The notes under the pieces: model-generated
Database searches by the model: none
What the model was told of the DNA's origin: nothing
The model's input: only the letters and a program-made list of their open reading frames with translations
In this document: positions 48,080 to 59,024 of the stretch, piece after piece
How the letters are laid out: each line of letters opens with the position of its first letter
Position numbering within the stretch: the stretch's first letter is position 1
Translations under genes and position numbers: made by a program
From: Neoscytalidium dimidiatum
Taxonomy: Eukaryota > Ascomycota > Dothideomycetes > Botryosphaeriales > Botryosphaeriaceae
Reading direction: 5' to 3'
Length of the DNA: 64,000 nt
Assembly: GCA_037367355.1 (NCBI GenBank)
Contig: CM074698.1
Span: forward strand, 3,410,001-3,474,000

Positions 48080-48924
48080 ACAGAAAGATGGATATGTTTG
48101 GCTTCTTTTTCCTAATGTTTGACATCTGAATAGATGCTTCTTGGATGAAGAATGTAAGGTATGGGATGCGTATGACTTGGAAAGTATAGATGTGATGAGG
48201 ACGAAAGCCTAGATCAGCTTGGTATTGGGTGCAATCTTGGTTGAAGTAGAGTGGAGAAATTGGATATTTGGAAAGCGCCTATGCGAACGTGGAGCAGCTT
48301 TAGTGGATTTCCCGCAGACTGAGTGTCAGCTGTCTGAAGGTATTGACTGTGGGGCAACAATGTGACTGGGTCGTTAGCCTGCAGGAGCCCTCATCACGCA
48401 ACGTCTTTCGCAAGCCTTCATGCAGGATTTGAGAAACATATTTCAATAGAGTCGTCACAATTCTGGACTGAGAGCTGTTTACATTTCTAGTCATGGTTCA
48501 TAAATTAGGGGCTTCTTGTATTAAAGTAAACTGTCTGGTGCTTCAGAATGAATTGGATCATCCGCAGCCATCTAATGCCATCCGAACGTTCCTTGTCCAA
48601 GGCCAGACACCGATTCATGGACCTTCTATTGACACCAAGGCCATGAAGCCACAAGCCTGACACTCATGAAATCTAATGGATTTGCGTAATACGCTTCATA
48701 ACAAATTATAGACGAAGAAAAATAAATTCCCCCCACAGATTCTCTTGTTTCAGCTCTTGAACCTCCTCAAATATTAAAATATCGTAGACTGTTATTCTTC
48801 TTGACTCATTATTAGAATTGTTGTAGGTCCAATGCAGGTGTACCAGAACGCCGAGCGCCTCCCGTGTGCTTTTGACGTCTGGATTTCGGGAGGCGGTGCG
48901 AGAAGATTCAATCGAGACCACGTT
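48080..48924. other. Intergenic, ClpX and ssSPT 3' flanks
   Basis: This is 845 bases between convergent genes, AT-richer near 48500-48830. No gene or RNA is recognised. Confidence 0.45.
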
Positions 48925-49470
48925 TCACAGCTCCATAATACCAACGCCGTTGCCGACAACGCGGTCTTGTGCCTGGCGTGCAGCCTCGGTTATCGCGGCC
49001 TTTGCAACGGCCGTGGACGTCTGGACGAGCTGGTTGGTGGCGGAGGTAGGCTCCGGGAAGGCATAGGAGGTCTCGCCAGCGAGGTAGTAGGCGGCACGGT
49101 TGACAAGGAAGGAGATGTGCTCGGGCAGGTATAGCGAGGCGGCGATAACGATCATGCTGGCGAAGAGGAAGACGAAGGAGTCTGAAAGGCTGCTGTTAGA
49201 TTGGTGTTCTTCACTAGTGTGTTGGCGCCGGGATTGGCGGAAGGGAACCGTACTGAAGATGAACTTTTCGGTAGGCGTGAGCATATACAGCGAGAAGGTG
49301 ACCTCGTACTGGTAGCGCTTGCGCTGCAGCCAGCGCAGGACGGCGGTGGGATACAGCATGAGGGCGAGGACTAGGATGCTGGCAGAGGCTGCGAGGAAGG
49401 CGTAGGTGAGGGTGGAGGTATAGTAGTAGACGGCGGCGCTGAGAGAGGTTGCGTCGGAGTGGCGCGACAT
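48925..49470 (-). CDS. Small subunit of serine palmitoyltransferase (ssSPT-like)
   Basis: This is a short membrane protein resembling the ssSPT/Tsc3-type activator of serine palmitoyltransferase, the first enzyme of sphingolipid synthesis in the ER. Exons are 49470-49254 and 49181-48925, giving 157 residues. The 72-nt intron (GTACGG donor, TCTAAC branch, TTTCAG acceptor) is a multiple of three without a stop, so unspliced RNA would also be readable. Splicing restores EKFIFNSFVFLF, which matches the family better than the read-through. The core (about 53-106) has YQYEVTFSLYMLTPTEKFIF, then a membrane helix and LPEHISFLVN. An extra N-terminal helix (about 20-40) and a Thr/Ala-rich tail make it longer than the ~80-residue animal proteins. 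The frame is open upstream to 49728, but MSRHSD is the natural start. Confidence 0.75.
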   Translation of the reverse strand: MSRHSDATSLSAAVYYYTSTLTYAFLAASASILVLALMLYPTAVLRWLQRKRYQYEVTFSLYMLTPTEKFIFSTVPFRQSRRQHTSEEHQSNSSLSDSFVFLFASMIVIAASLYLPEHISFLVNRAAYYLAGETSYAFPEPTSATNQLVQTSTAVAKAAITEAARQAQDRVVGNGVGIMEL

Positions 49471-49751
49471 GGGTAGAAGTGAGCAATAGCGGAAATCTCG
49501 ATCAGCAGTCGCTTGGTAATTGGCGCGGTAGGGGCGAGCGTGGTGGCAGGATGGGCCGGGCTGTTGGGGATTATTATTGCGGAGGATGCTGGGCTGCGCA
49601 TCGGGTGGTGCCTGCGCGTCGAAGCCGAAAAGGAGCGAACCTCTGGAATCCCTGCACGCGTGTTTCAGGGTCCGGCCCAGCACGTCCAATCCCGCCATCG
49701 TCCGCGAAAACGCCTGCTCACGCTCCAATTTCTGCGTGGAAGGCGACCACC
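49471..49751. promoter_or_regulatory. Short divergent promoter, ssSPT and mtRF-R genes
   Basis: Only 281 bases separate the two starts, so a shared promoter is likely. No TATA box is evident. Confidence 0.5.
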
Positions 49752-50382
49752 ATGGCAGCGCAGTACATACGACTTGCGCTCCGTGGCCCTCGGTCTATTC
49801 TGCGAGCATTTGCGCCAGTAACAAGCCCCCGCCTGCTGTCTACTACTTCAGCCTTCCGTGGCCCAAAGCCGCTGCCGCCCCGGCCAACCATCAATGAAGA
49901 TGACATCACCGAATCTTTCCTCAAAGGCAGCGGCCCAGGCGGCCAGAAAATCGTACTAGATACCCAAAGCATTCCTTATTCACGATTGAACTAATATGGG
50001 CCAGAACAAAACCTCTTCCGCTGTGCAACTAAAGCATCTGCCCACCGGCATTGTTGTTAAGTATCAAGGCACGCGTTCACGGACACAGAATCGTAAAATC
50101 GCGCGCAGAATGCTTGCTGAAAGGCTTGAAGAGATGGAAAAGGGCCCAGAAAGCAGGACACAGATCAAACGTGCGGTCCAGGCAAAGAAAAAAGCCAGCA
50201 AAGCGAAGAAGTCAAGAAGAAAATATAGAGCTCTCGAAGAAGCCAAGAAGGCTGGTGAGGGGGTAGCTGAAGAAGCGCTCGATGATGAAGATGAATGGGA
50301 AGGTGCCGGAGAAGAGCCCTTTAATGATGAGAAGGATGAAAGGAAAGCAGATCAGCCTGAAGGACAATCGAAAAATCCTTGA
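49752..50382 (+). CDS. Mitochondrial GGQ release-factor-like protein (mtRF-R/Rso55 type)
   Basis: This is a 192-residue RF-1-domain protein, predicted mitochondrial. Exons are 49752-49952 and 50005-50382; the intron is GTACTA...GCCAG with an ACTAAT branch. Residues 1-38 are a presequence. The peptidyl-tRNA hydrolysis motif GSGPGGQ (GGQ at 63-65) is followed by INKTSSAVQLKHLPTGIVVKY, the hallmark of the C12orf65/mtRF-R group. There is no codon-recognition domain, so it would act on stalled ribosomes or peptidyl-tRNA, as mtRF-R does with a partner in human mitochondria. A long Lys/Arg-rich helix (about 95-150), usual for ribosome rescue factors, is followed by an acidic tail. Yeast Rso55 is the likely orthologue. 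Confidence 0.88.
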
Positions 50383-50683
50383 GCATCGGTCTTATGGCGA
50401 ACCAGATTTTGAGGTCTAACATCGGAACTCACTGTTCGGCACAATCGCAGTGCGCTATACACCCATGATATCTGATTCAAATATGTATTGCAATGGTTAG
50501 TCCATACATATTAGCCATTGCAATACTTTTCAGACCGGCCATATGCAGACTCTCTTCGCACGACGAACATTCATGAGGAAAACTCAGTCGATCTAATATC
50601 TCTCATCACCTTAAAAGAAGACTTCTACAGCCCACTCGGAAACCCTCTCGTCGCTGGTGTCAAACGCAAGGAACCGGATTTGC
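50383..50683. other. Short convergent gap
   Basis: These 301 bases are the 3' flanks of the mtRF-R and AAA genes. Nothing else is seen. Confidence 0.5.
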
Positions 50684-53084
50684 TCAGATTTCATCCACAA
50701 CAACGTCGAGGATGGTTCGGATTCGCTCCGTCGTAAGGGGTATCTTATCCTCTCTGGCGATTGAAACGGAGCAAGAGATGACGTTTTTGATCTGGAACCG
50801 TGAGGATCAGCCCACACAATCCGATTACTGCCGAGCCTGTAACTCACTTGTCGACCATTCAAAGGTATCTTCGCAAGAGTCTGGATATCTCCTTCGCTCA
50901 CACGGACTTCTGAGACTTCAGTAGCAATGTTATCGATGAAGTTGCGCCAGATTGCTGCACGACTCTTATCGTCCAGGTCAGGATAATGGAGTTTGAAGTG
51001 GATTCGACCTAGTCATTCTGTGAGTTTTCGCTAAGTAGATCAAGGATTCCAAATCTTACTCTGGAAGGCAGGATCTATGAACTTCCCTCTGTTTGTGGTC
51101 AGAATGAGGATGCCTTGGAAGTATCTGTGATGCATCAGTATGGCTTTCGCTCGAGTTCTGTTAAGCTGACTAAGCGAAACTTACTCGAGACGACGGAGAA
51201 AGATGCTGACAAGAGCATTTCTTTGAATATCCCTCGTCTCTCTTGCTTCGAGGAAGACATCAGCTTCGTCGATAAGCAGTACGCAGCCCCAACGGCGTGC
51301 GATGTCCAAAATCATTTCCAAGCGGTCATCCACCTTCTTCGGATCTGTCCCAAGTTCACCTGCAGAAACCATGTAAAGCGGCCGCTTGGTTGTCTCTGCG
51401 ACTGCTTCTGCGGTCAAGGTCTTTCCGACACCCGGGTTGCCCCCCAGGAGACCTACGAGCCCGCGGCCTTTGTTTTGCACAATATCGTCAAAAGCATGGT
51501 TGTCTGTACGATGCGAGCGCACAAGGGAGTGAACCACATCCCGTTTGTGCCGGTCGATAACCAGCTTGTCGAAAGCATTTTCGTTCCAGGTGACGCCTGA
51601 TGTTTTCGAAATTGCGAATGCACCCCATTCTTTCCTCGAAAAGCTAAATCCAAGGAGCGTGATTGAGCAACAGAGGATCTGATCTTCATTGAGGCTCATC
51701 ACGTCAACTTCGCTATTGGCCCATGGCTTCAAGAGAGATGAAAACGGATTCTGCTGATGAAAAGCCACAGGATCCAACATAATTCTGCCGGTTGCCTGGA
51801 TTTAGGCCATCAGCTTACAAAATCCTTACTTTAGCTGCATTGTCGTCTTACGTTGAATTTAACATGCTCTTTCTCTCCTGTCATGTGCTTCTCTTCTCTG
51901 ATCGCGGCACCGTCATACTCTCGCAAATGATGGCCTTGGAGTTCGAGATACAATCGGCCACGGTTGATGAGAGCTTCCCGTGTCGAAATGCCATCGGGAT
52001 GCTTCTCCAGCGGAAAAGCGGGAAGCTTATGGATTTTCTGTACACCATCGAAGAGGTTGATCTCGTAAGTCTTATGCGCCCAACCAAGGTAGAAGCCATC
52101 GTGATGCAATATTTTACCGTTCACGCCGAAATAACGTGATCCGTCATTCCTCTGCCCGTAGTACCCATCGTTGAAGATCATGACTTGGTACTGGTGAGTT
52201 AAGCTATCGGAGGCGATCACGTGAGTATTAGGCTTGAATATCGCCCACAAATTCTTGTAATCAATTTCGTTGTGGGAAGTCATCGAACTGAGATCAGATA
52301 TTGTGTCGCCGAAGTCCTCATGGATAAGCTCAAGCGCAGTATTGATATCGCTGATGATGGCTTCATTGGGTGTGCTGCTTGACTTCTCCTCTTCAAGCTT
52401 GAGCTCCAAATCAGACAAGCAGTGGAAAATATCCTCCCGGGATAACTGCATGCGATCTTAATGAGTAAGGCGATTCCAATATATCTCCAGCTTGGAGGCA
52501 TTTACCATGGGTGGCTCTTTGTTCAGACCTAATCCTTCGATACCTTCAGTGATGTCTAAGAAGACATCTCGAAGCGCAGTTGACTTGATGTCAACCTCTA
52601 TTTCGGACACCATGCCCTTGGAGCTTATCACCCGGCGCACCACGAGAGCGGCCTTATTCATGCGTTCCGAGTTCCTCTGTTTGAGAGCTTTTGCCGTAGG
52701 CACATAATGAGTCTGCCTGTCCTTTCTACATTGCCACAGAGACAGTCAGCCTCCTCAATAATGTTCCAAATCTTCCTGATTCTGGAAAGTGAGTATACCT
52801 GCTGTATCTGCAATTTCATCATAGTTAGAGATATCCGATTCACTGCTCATCTCATCAGAGCTTACATCTGGTCTACCCTCAACAGACGTCGGGTCTTCGA
52901 CTGAGCTTGCTTCATCGTATTTGTGTCCATGTTGTGGCAATTCCGATCGCGGCACTGGTAGCAAAGCTGTAATTCCGCGTATGAGCAGAGTCAAAGCCCT
53001 GCTACTTGTGTTCGAAAAACACAACCACACGCCTTTCTTGGGTATTCTGGCGGCTTTTTGAGAAATTCCGTTTGCCGCCGACAA
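50684..53084 (-). CDS. AAA+ ATPase of the DUF7025 type
   Basis: This is a fungal AAA+ protein with an N-terminal DUF7025-like region. Well-supported exons: 52712-52506, 52445-51852, 51795-51185, 51124-51060, 51008-50848 and 50791-50684. A 5' exon 53084-52866, perhaps plus a 9-nt micro-exon 52807-52799, joins in phase 0 and would give about 657 residues; this 5' part is tentative. Landmarks are VVRRVISSKG and LNKEPPM in exon 52712, GRIMLDPVAFHQQNP before the AAA domain, Walker A GGNPGVGKT, Walker B CVLLIDEADVF, DIQRNALVSIFLRRLEYFQGILILTTNR and an FQSRIHFKLHYPDLDD second region of homology. The usual Walker A start of relatives is HGPPGVGKT; here it is GGNPGVGKT, with Lys and Thr intact. Cellular function of the family is unknown. 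It diverges from the NLR-like gene. Confidence 0.82.
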
Positions 53085-53443
53085 GTTTCAGCCTCACTTG
53101 CTGCGCCTGCACACTGAAAACTGGCCCCCATCTTCCCCGCTTCTCACAACCGGTTGTGCACATCATTCGCGGGGCTGATATTTTCTTTCCGATCCCATAG
53201 GTTGATCGCGCTTATCGGGAGAAGATGTTAAGCTGACATGCATCCTACGGCAGCCACAGTTGCACACTTCTGCCTGAAATTTCGAGGGTACTTGTCCACA
53301 TGCGCAAGCTATGCACGTTTTCGCACCTGATTTGAAGCATTCCTGTTGCTTTTGTGGAGGCTGAGGAGGCTGGGCGGACGCGTACAGCCGGGGTTTGTGA
53401 ATGAGCACCAGTCGATCCCCTTATCAGCTGCCGACGTAAGCAG

Positions 53444-53800
53444 TTGGGGCTCGGGCTGCTACAGTTTATGCACGCAGGCTTGGTGAGCCAGGTGGCAAGC
53501 CCCAGACAAATATTGATCTGTCTGTTGTGCGAAGACCGCCGCCAGCAGCCTCCTTCGTTAGAACAAACAAACGACACCACGAAGGACGATGACTTCTTCG
53601 AGCAGGTGAGTGATCTTTTATCTATGATGTCTTCGCTTTTCCAGAGGTTGCAAAGACGTATATCGCACGTGAGAAAAGATGGTATGGATGAAAGAGGCCG
53701 TGATTATTTGCGCCAGGACAAGGAAAGATTAACATCACTCTTCGTCGAGAACCATCTGCTACGTCATAACGAGGTGTATCTCAGGAATCCTTACCCTTGA
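53444..53800 (+). CDS. Doubtful small ORF, 118 codons
   Basis: This is an open frame with a charged, helix-forming C-terminal half (LLSMMSSLFQRLQRRISHV and a following Arg/Lys/Asp/Glu stretch). No family is recognised. The start region is Leu/Cys-rich and the Met lies in GC-rich DNA. It could be an unannotated exon or chance; it sits between the divergent AAA and NLR-like genes. Confidence 0.22.
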   Translation: MGLGLLQFMHAGLVSQVASPRQILICLLCEDRRQQPPSLEQTNDTTKDDDFFEQVSDLLSMMSSLFQRLQRRISHVRKDGMDERGRDYLRQDKERLTSLFVENHLLRHNEVYLRNPYP

Positions 53801-53829
53801 GACAGTCAAGAAGTAACTTCGCATGGACA

Positions 53830-53862
53830 GTTGAAGCAATCGTTCGGAACGACTGCTTCAAC
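53830..53862. repeat. Inverted repeat, 16-bp arms, 1-nt spacer
   Basis: GTTGAAGCAATCGTTC is followed after one base by GAACGACTGCTTCAAC. The arms match at 15 of 16 positions, the exception being a G-T-type pair. It starts 30 bases after the stop of the doubtful ORF and lies about 220 bases before the NLR-like gene. Confidence 0.85.
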
Positions 53863-54080
53863 TTCCCGTTGTTTACCGTTACAATTGCTGAAGGGCAAAG
53901 ACTTTTGCCGCCCACTGGCCCACTAGCCAATCACGGCTAAGGCTCGATGTCAGGGGATAACGCACTTCACCTCCGCCTACACACAAACAAACCTTTGGAT
54001 GCTCGTTATCTTTCTCTGGGTGTTTTAGTTATCGCATCTCATGAATACCGAGCATAGCTAACCTCTATTCATTCACATAG

Positions 54081-57000
54081 CGCTTCGCCGCCAGTGCCAT
54101 CAGACACAACAGCACCAGGCTTGATAACGTCGCCATTCGGTGACGCGGTTCAGGAATTCATAAATTCGCTTCCACCCAAAGCCAAACAACCAGCTTTCAT
54201 TCAAGCCTACGCAGCCAGTGCGACACCTTGCGGTCCGGATGATGTCTACCAAGCAGCTTTGGCACTCGAGCGAGCACATTCAAAGTCAACTTCCGCAAAA
54301 ATATGGAGGTTCATTGAGCCTGTGATTCAGGCTTTGAAAGATTACTGCGGCGTCGTTGATACGCTATGTGAGTGCGGACTGTATGCGATTGGGTAGCGCA
54401 TGACTGACAATTTCCTAGGCCAGGCCTACCCAACGCCCAGCAGCCTCATTTGGGGCTTCCTCAAGGCAGTAATCGAGGTAAGAAAGCAAGTTTCATGTAT
54501 AAAACCCCCCAGCTTATAAAACACAGCTGATTTCAGTAGTGCTCGAACAGATATGTCGAGATCTATGGCTTCATTGAGTCGCAACTTTCACAACTGAGTA
54601 TACAGCTTATGCGACTTAAAGAGTATGAAGAATTGTTTGGCAAGAGTCCGGACATGTTAAACCTCCTAAAAGGATCATACATTAATATCTTGAGGTTCTG
54701 GCATATTGTGGAACAAGAATGCAGCAGCAAAGGACGCTACAAGAAGGCGTTTCGCGCTTTGACATCCTTCAACGCACGACGACTTCAAGATGTTCTCTCA
54801 AGCATCACCCAAGACGCTAAGAATATCGTTGAATTGACAGTCATCTTGCAGGAGAAATCCAGAAGAGATGACTCTGAGACTCTTGGAGAAATTTACAATC
54901 GCATGTTGGAGTTTCAAGCAGAATTGAAGGCGCAAGAACAGGCTCAGAAGCACTTTAGGAAAGGTAAGATAAGTAACTCCGCATAGTGATCCAGACGACT
55001 CACCGAAAATGTGCAGAAGCCCAGAAGACTGAAGCATGGAATACCTTACGAAGTATGCTCCAGGCGGTTAAGGAACACAACTTCCAAAAGGCCGAGACGC
55101 TGAAATGCGAACAACACTCATGCTCATGGTTACTTAGCGAACCCATGTTCTCAGACTGGTTCTGGGAAGCGGAGTTTCCGGAAATTTGGGTTAAAGCTGC
55201 GCCAGGTGCAGGAAAATCAACACTCTGTGCTTACGCGACTAGCCAGGCTCGAGAAAACTTTCCTAACTGCGGTGTCGTATCTCACTACTTCACTTTTGAT
55301 GATCCACTACCGCTGGCAACTATCTACCGCGGAATAGCCTTTGAGCTTGCCGAGCCCGTCTTCAAGCAAACAGAAGTCCCAGAACATATATTGCAGCACA
55401 TTCTGAAGATGAGCGGCAGCCCTGGAGAATTGCAAGAATTAATAGAGATGCTCACTGAAGAATTATCCACCGTCTTCGTTTTACTCGACGGACTCGACGA
55501 GGAGGGTGATAAAGGAGGACCCGAATGGAACGTTGCAGAGCAGGTGGTAAGATTCTTCCGCAGCCTTGCTTCAAAAGAGGGTGCTCGGGTCCGCCTTTGG
55601 CTGAGCAGTCAAGATCAAAAACGAATCAGGGAGTTCACTTCTGATCTTCCCACGTTGCAGGTCACAGAAGAGCAGAATGGTCGCGCCATCGAAGAATACT
55701 TGGCGAAGAGATTGTCATCCTTCCTGCCAGATGAAGAAGAAGGGGTGAAGAACCTAGCCCTGAAAGACCTTAGCAGCCAAGCACACGGCAATTTCCTGTG
55801 GGCACATCTTATGATCGAAGCGGTCAAGGATTGTCCAAACCTTGAGAGAGTACAGCTGGAGATCCATAAAGGCCTGCCGAAGAGACACGAAGGCTACTAC
55901 AGGAGAAAGATGGAAAGCCTCAACATATCCGAGCATCGATTCGTCAGTCAGATCCTGTCCTGCACTGCTTTTGCCAAACGTCCCTTGTCTGTGGCAGAGC
56001 TCTGTGAAGCAGTGGGGATGTGCCAAACATCTTTTAAGAAAGATCTCCAGTCCAAAAGGAGACTCCTTTCCAAATCCGTCTTGGATCTCTGTTCACCTTT
56101 AGTCGAGGTTAAGCTGGTCGGCACAAAACCTATCCGCGAGGTTTGCGTTCTATCTCACGCCTCGGTCAAGAAGTTTCTGGTAGCAAATCCGACAATTCTC
56201 CACCAGCAGCTCCACGAATCCGAATATGTCCACTCAGACTGTTTAATTTCTGAGGATAAAATTGCGGAAGCCTGCTTGAAATATCTGATGCAGGAGCGCT
56301 TTGAACAGCTGCTGGTGCACAAGGATGGCAAAATGCTTACCTCGAAAGGAGATGACATCTCGGAACTCCATTTTCTCACGTATGCTGCGAAGTACTGGGA
56401 CAAGCATTACGATGAAGTCGAGGGCACCCCGGAGAGATTCAAGCGAATCGAGGACTTCCTTCAGTCGAAGAACTTCCGTACATGTATCCAGGTCCAGAGC
56501 CTATTTGTTCAAGGTGAGTGTCTATAAACCCAGTCTTTCTAGTTCGAGATCCACTTCCTATGATTTCCGGCAGAATATTTCTTTTCTCAAGAATATGAGT
56601 GACTAGCAGCTAATTTGGACAGGCCAGTTTAGCCCATGGCGCGCCAGAAACGATTCTCGTGTTCAAGATGTTCTCGGCTGGCGAAGAGTATTTCCACACT
56701 GGTTCATCAAAGATAATGGAATCTGTTTGAGGAACGACTACTACAGTTTCGTTCGTGAATGGGCTCCATTCCTGAACGAAGTTGCTTGCCGTCATGGACC
56801 TCACCCAGGAGAGGTCGACCGCTGCTTTTGGGGTGCTCTTGGTACGAGAAACTTCCTCTACAAGTTTCATCGTAGGGAACGAGGCTTCAGGAGCTTTTTA
56901 TTCCCGCCCGATGGACATATTGACTGCTCGGAATCATGTCGGTACTTCGAGAAGATCGACGAAAGTGGCAATCAGGTTCAGGTCATGCGACTGCAAAAAA

Positions 57001-59024
57001 GGTATGCATGCCACGGTGTTAGATATTCATCGCTTATAAGTCTTTAGTGGAGACGGCTCAGAATATCAATTGTTCTGCCAGCGGTGGAGATTAGATGGAC
57101 ACAGACCATCGTCTCCTCACTTCGAACAAAACATCACTGTCAACAGACAGGGCTGGGACCTCTACGACAAGCCGCTGAACAAACTGGTCATTGGCAGACC
57201 AGTCCCTGTGGAATGCACTTCTGATTTTCAGTATCTCCGCATTGCCTCTTCAGTCTTCGCACAGTCTTCATCAGGGGATTACCAGAAACTATCAGATATG
57301 GAATTACTGGAAGACCGCCAAAGCTCTGCTGAAGAGATCGCAGGAAATGGAAGTATCTCGCTGTCGCCACACGCTCTCGAATCTCCAGAAGAGATTTGTG
57401 GGAGACTGGCATCACAGACACAACAGTAGAAGAGATCAACGTAGCACAGTTCCTTAACATGATTGTGTCTGAAAACCAGGATAAATCTACAGAAGCCTCA
57501 AGCTCTGAGGGGAAGTCAAACGGGAGCTCAACGGATTACGGAGAGTCAGCAAGCACCAATTCTTCCCAAACGTCTCTTAGCTCACGATCCCTTTCCACTC
57601 TCGAAGAGGAATCAGAAAAAGAGTCTGTGAACGAGATTGATGCCCTTTTCCAAGACGAGTCCGAGGATGAACAATTTGAGGTGGAGTCAAATTCGGCAGA
57701 AGAGTTCTGGAGCGAGGGTTCTACAGATCCTCTATCAGACGAGTCAGACGACGCCGATCTCTGGAATGACTGGGCCTCCGCAGATGAAAGACTGGACTCT
57801 GAGAAGGACTGGGATGGGGACCAAAGTAGTGAAGTTTCACTCAAAGTCGAAGAAAACCTACCGGAGGACTCGGACTCTGAAGATTTTGAGGAGGCAAAGC
57901 AAGCTGTGAAGCACCGCCCGCCGCTCCCTTCCCCTCCCAGATCAAGTCCGTCACGAACTTCATCATTGGACTCGTCTTTTAGTGAAAGCTTCCTGGGAAG
58001 TAGTGTCTCTGGGTCCTCGGAATCTCAAGAGAATGAAGGAGGGGCCCAGCTCGATGAGCTTCTCTGGGGCGATCACAACAGTTCGCGCAATAGCACCGAC
58101 CCAATTGCCAGAGTGGAGGTTTTCGACACGGAAGACAGAAAAGCAAGACTTGTTTTCCATTTCGCACAACGAATACAGAAGACTCTCTTCAGCTCGCATC
58201 CTCTCTTTCACCCGAGCAAACCGCTCTTGGTTTGGCCGATCGGCGGCGGGGAACTCCTCTTTGCGGACTATCTAGCGAATACTTACTTTATCAGAACCTT
58301 GCGATGCTCTGCCCCCCGCAGCTGCCACGTCTTTGTAAAGGGCCATTTTTCTGATTGCGGCGAGTATCTTCATTTTGCATCCCTGGAAGCCAGACAAGCC
58401 GAACCGTTGCCTGGCCAGGAGCTCCCGCCCTTGAAATCGTTTCTGCAAGTCTCGACCCACCGGCTCTCGTCCCGCAAAACGACGACCAGTCCGCCGCGCC
58501 TCGTCTACCGCACCGTCATCCCGCTGGGCGAATCACACTCGCTGCCCGTCTCTATGATGCCGTACACGCTAACCTGGCGGAGAACCCACGTCTACTTCAG
58601 CATCAGCGGTTCCCAGCTCGACGTCATCCGCATCCCGCTGTTCCGCCCGCCTGCCTCTAGTAGCAGCGAGACGGCGAAGCCGGAGTGCTTGGTGCTGAGA
58701 GAAAGGCTTTGGTTTCCGCAGTCAGCGCTCTTCCGGCCCGTCTATTTCTTTCCGCCTGATCCAACAGCGAAGAAGAGGAAGGATCAGGCAACGGTTATAC
58801 TGGGGTCGTCACGGGGAGATGCAGTGCTGGTGTCGAAGAAACTTGTTTCGAGCCCGTCGGGGCTGTTCTTTGAGGAGGGAAAGCTGGGAGCGGAGTGGAA
58901 AGAGAAGGAAGACATGGGACAGTCTGATAATACGATGATGGAGAAGTTGGGGGCAAGGTTGCTGGGGAAGTTCGAGTCGTTCGATTTGAAAGACGATTGT
59001 GACATTGTACCTTACTTGACTTGA
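54081..59024 (+). CDS. NACHT-domain NLR-like protein with broken C-terminal frame
   Basis: This is a STAND-type NTPase resembling fungal NOD-like receptors. Exons: 54081-54367, 54419-54477, 54540-54963, 55017-56513, 56623-57001 and 57048 onward. The N-terminal part (to about 54960) is a helical DUF7708-like domain with WGFLKAVIE and LKEYEELFGKSPDM. The NACHT follows: P-loop APGAGKST (about 55198-55221), Walker B-like VFVLLDGLDEEG (about 55470-55505) and NFLWAHLMIEA. The C-terminal part has no ankyrin or WD repeats I can identify; it contains an acidic Ser/Glu-rich stretch (57480-57960) and a globular end to TGA 59024. Exon 1 has no in-frame ATG, so a start exon must lie upstream. Between about 57290 and 57440 the coding signal moves through all three frames: frame 57048-57429 stops at TAG 57427, and the continuing frame is open from about 57396. 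It may be a pseudogene, a missed short intron or an assembly error. Fungal NLRs act in heterokaryon incompatibility and immunity; a role here is inference. Confidence 0.78.

Larger units (their letters stand above)
53085..54080. promoter_or_regulatory. Divergent region between AAA gene and NLR-like gene
   Basis: This is 1 kb holding both upstream regions, a weak ORF (53444-53800 +) and a perfect-looking hairpin (53830-53862), listed separately. A possible first exon of the NLR-like gene is 53999-54027 (MLVIFLWVFY). It would join through a 53-nt intron with a GCTAAC branch point and a weak GTTATC donor. Confidence 0.45.
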
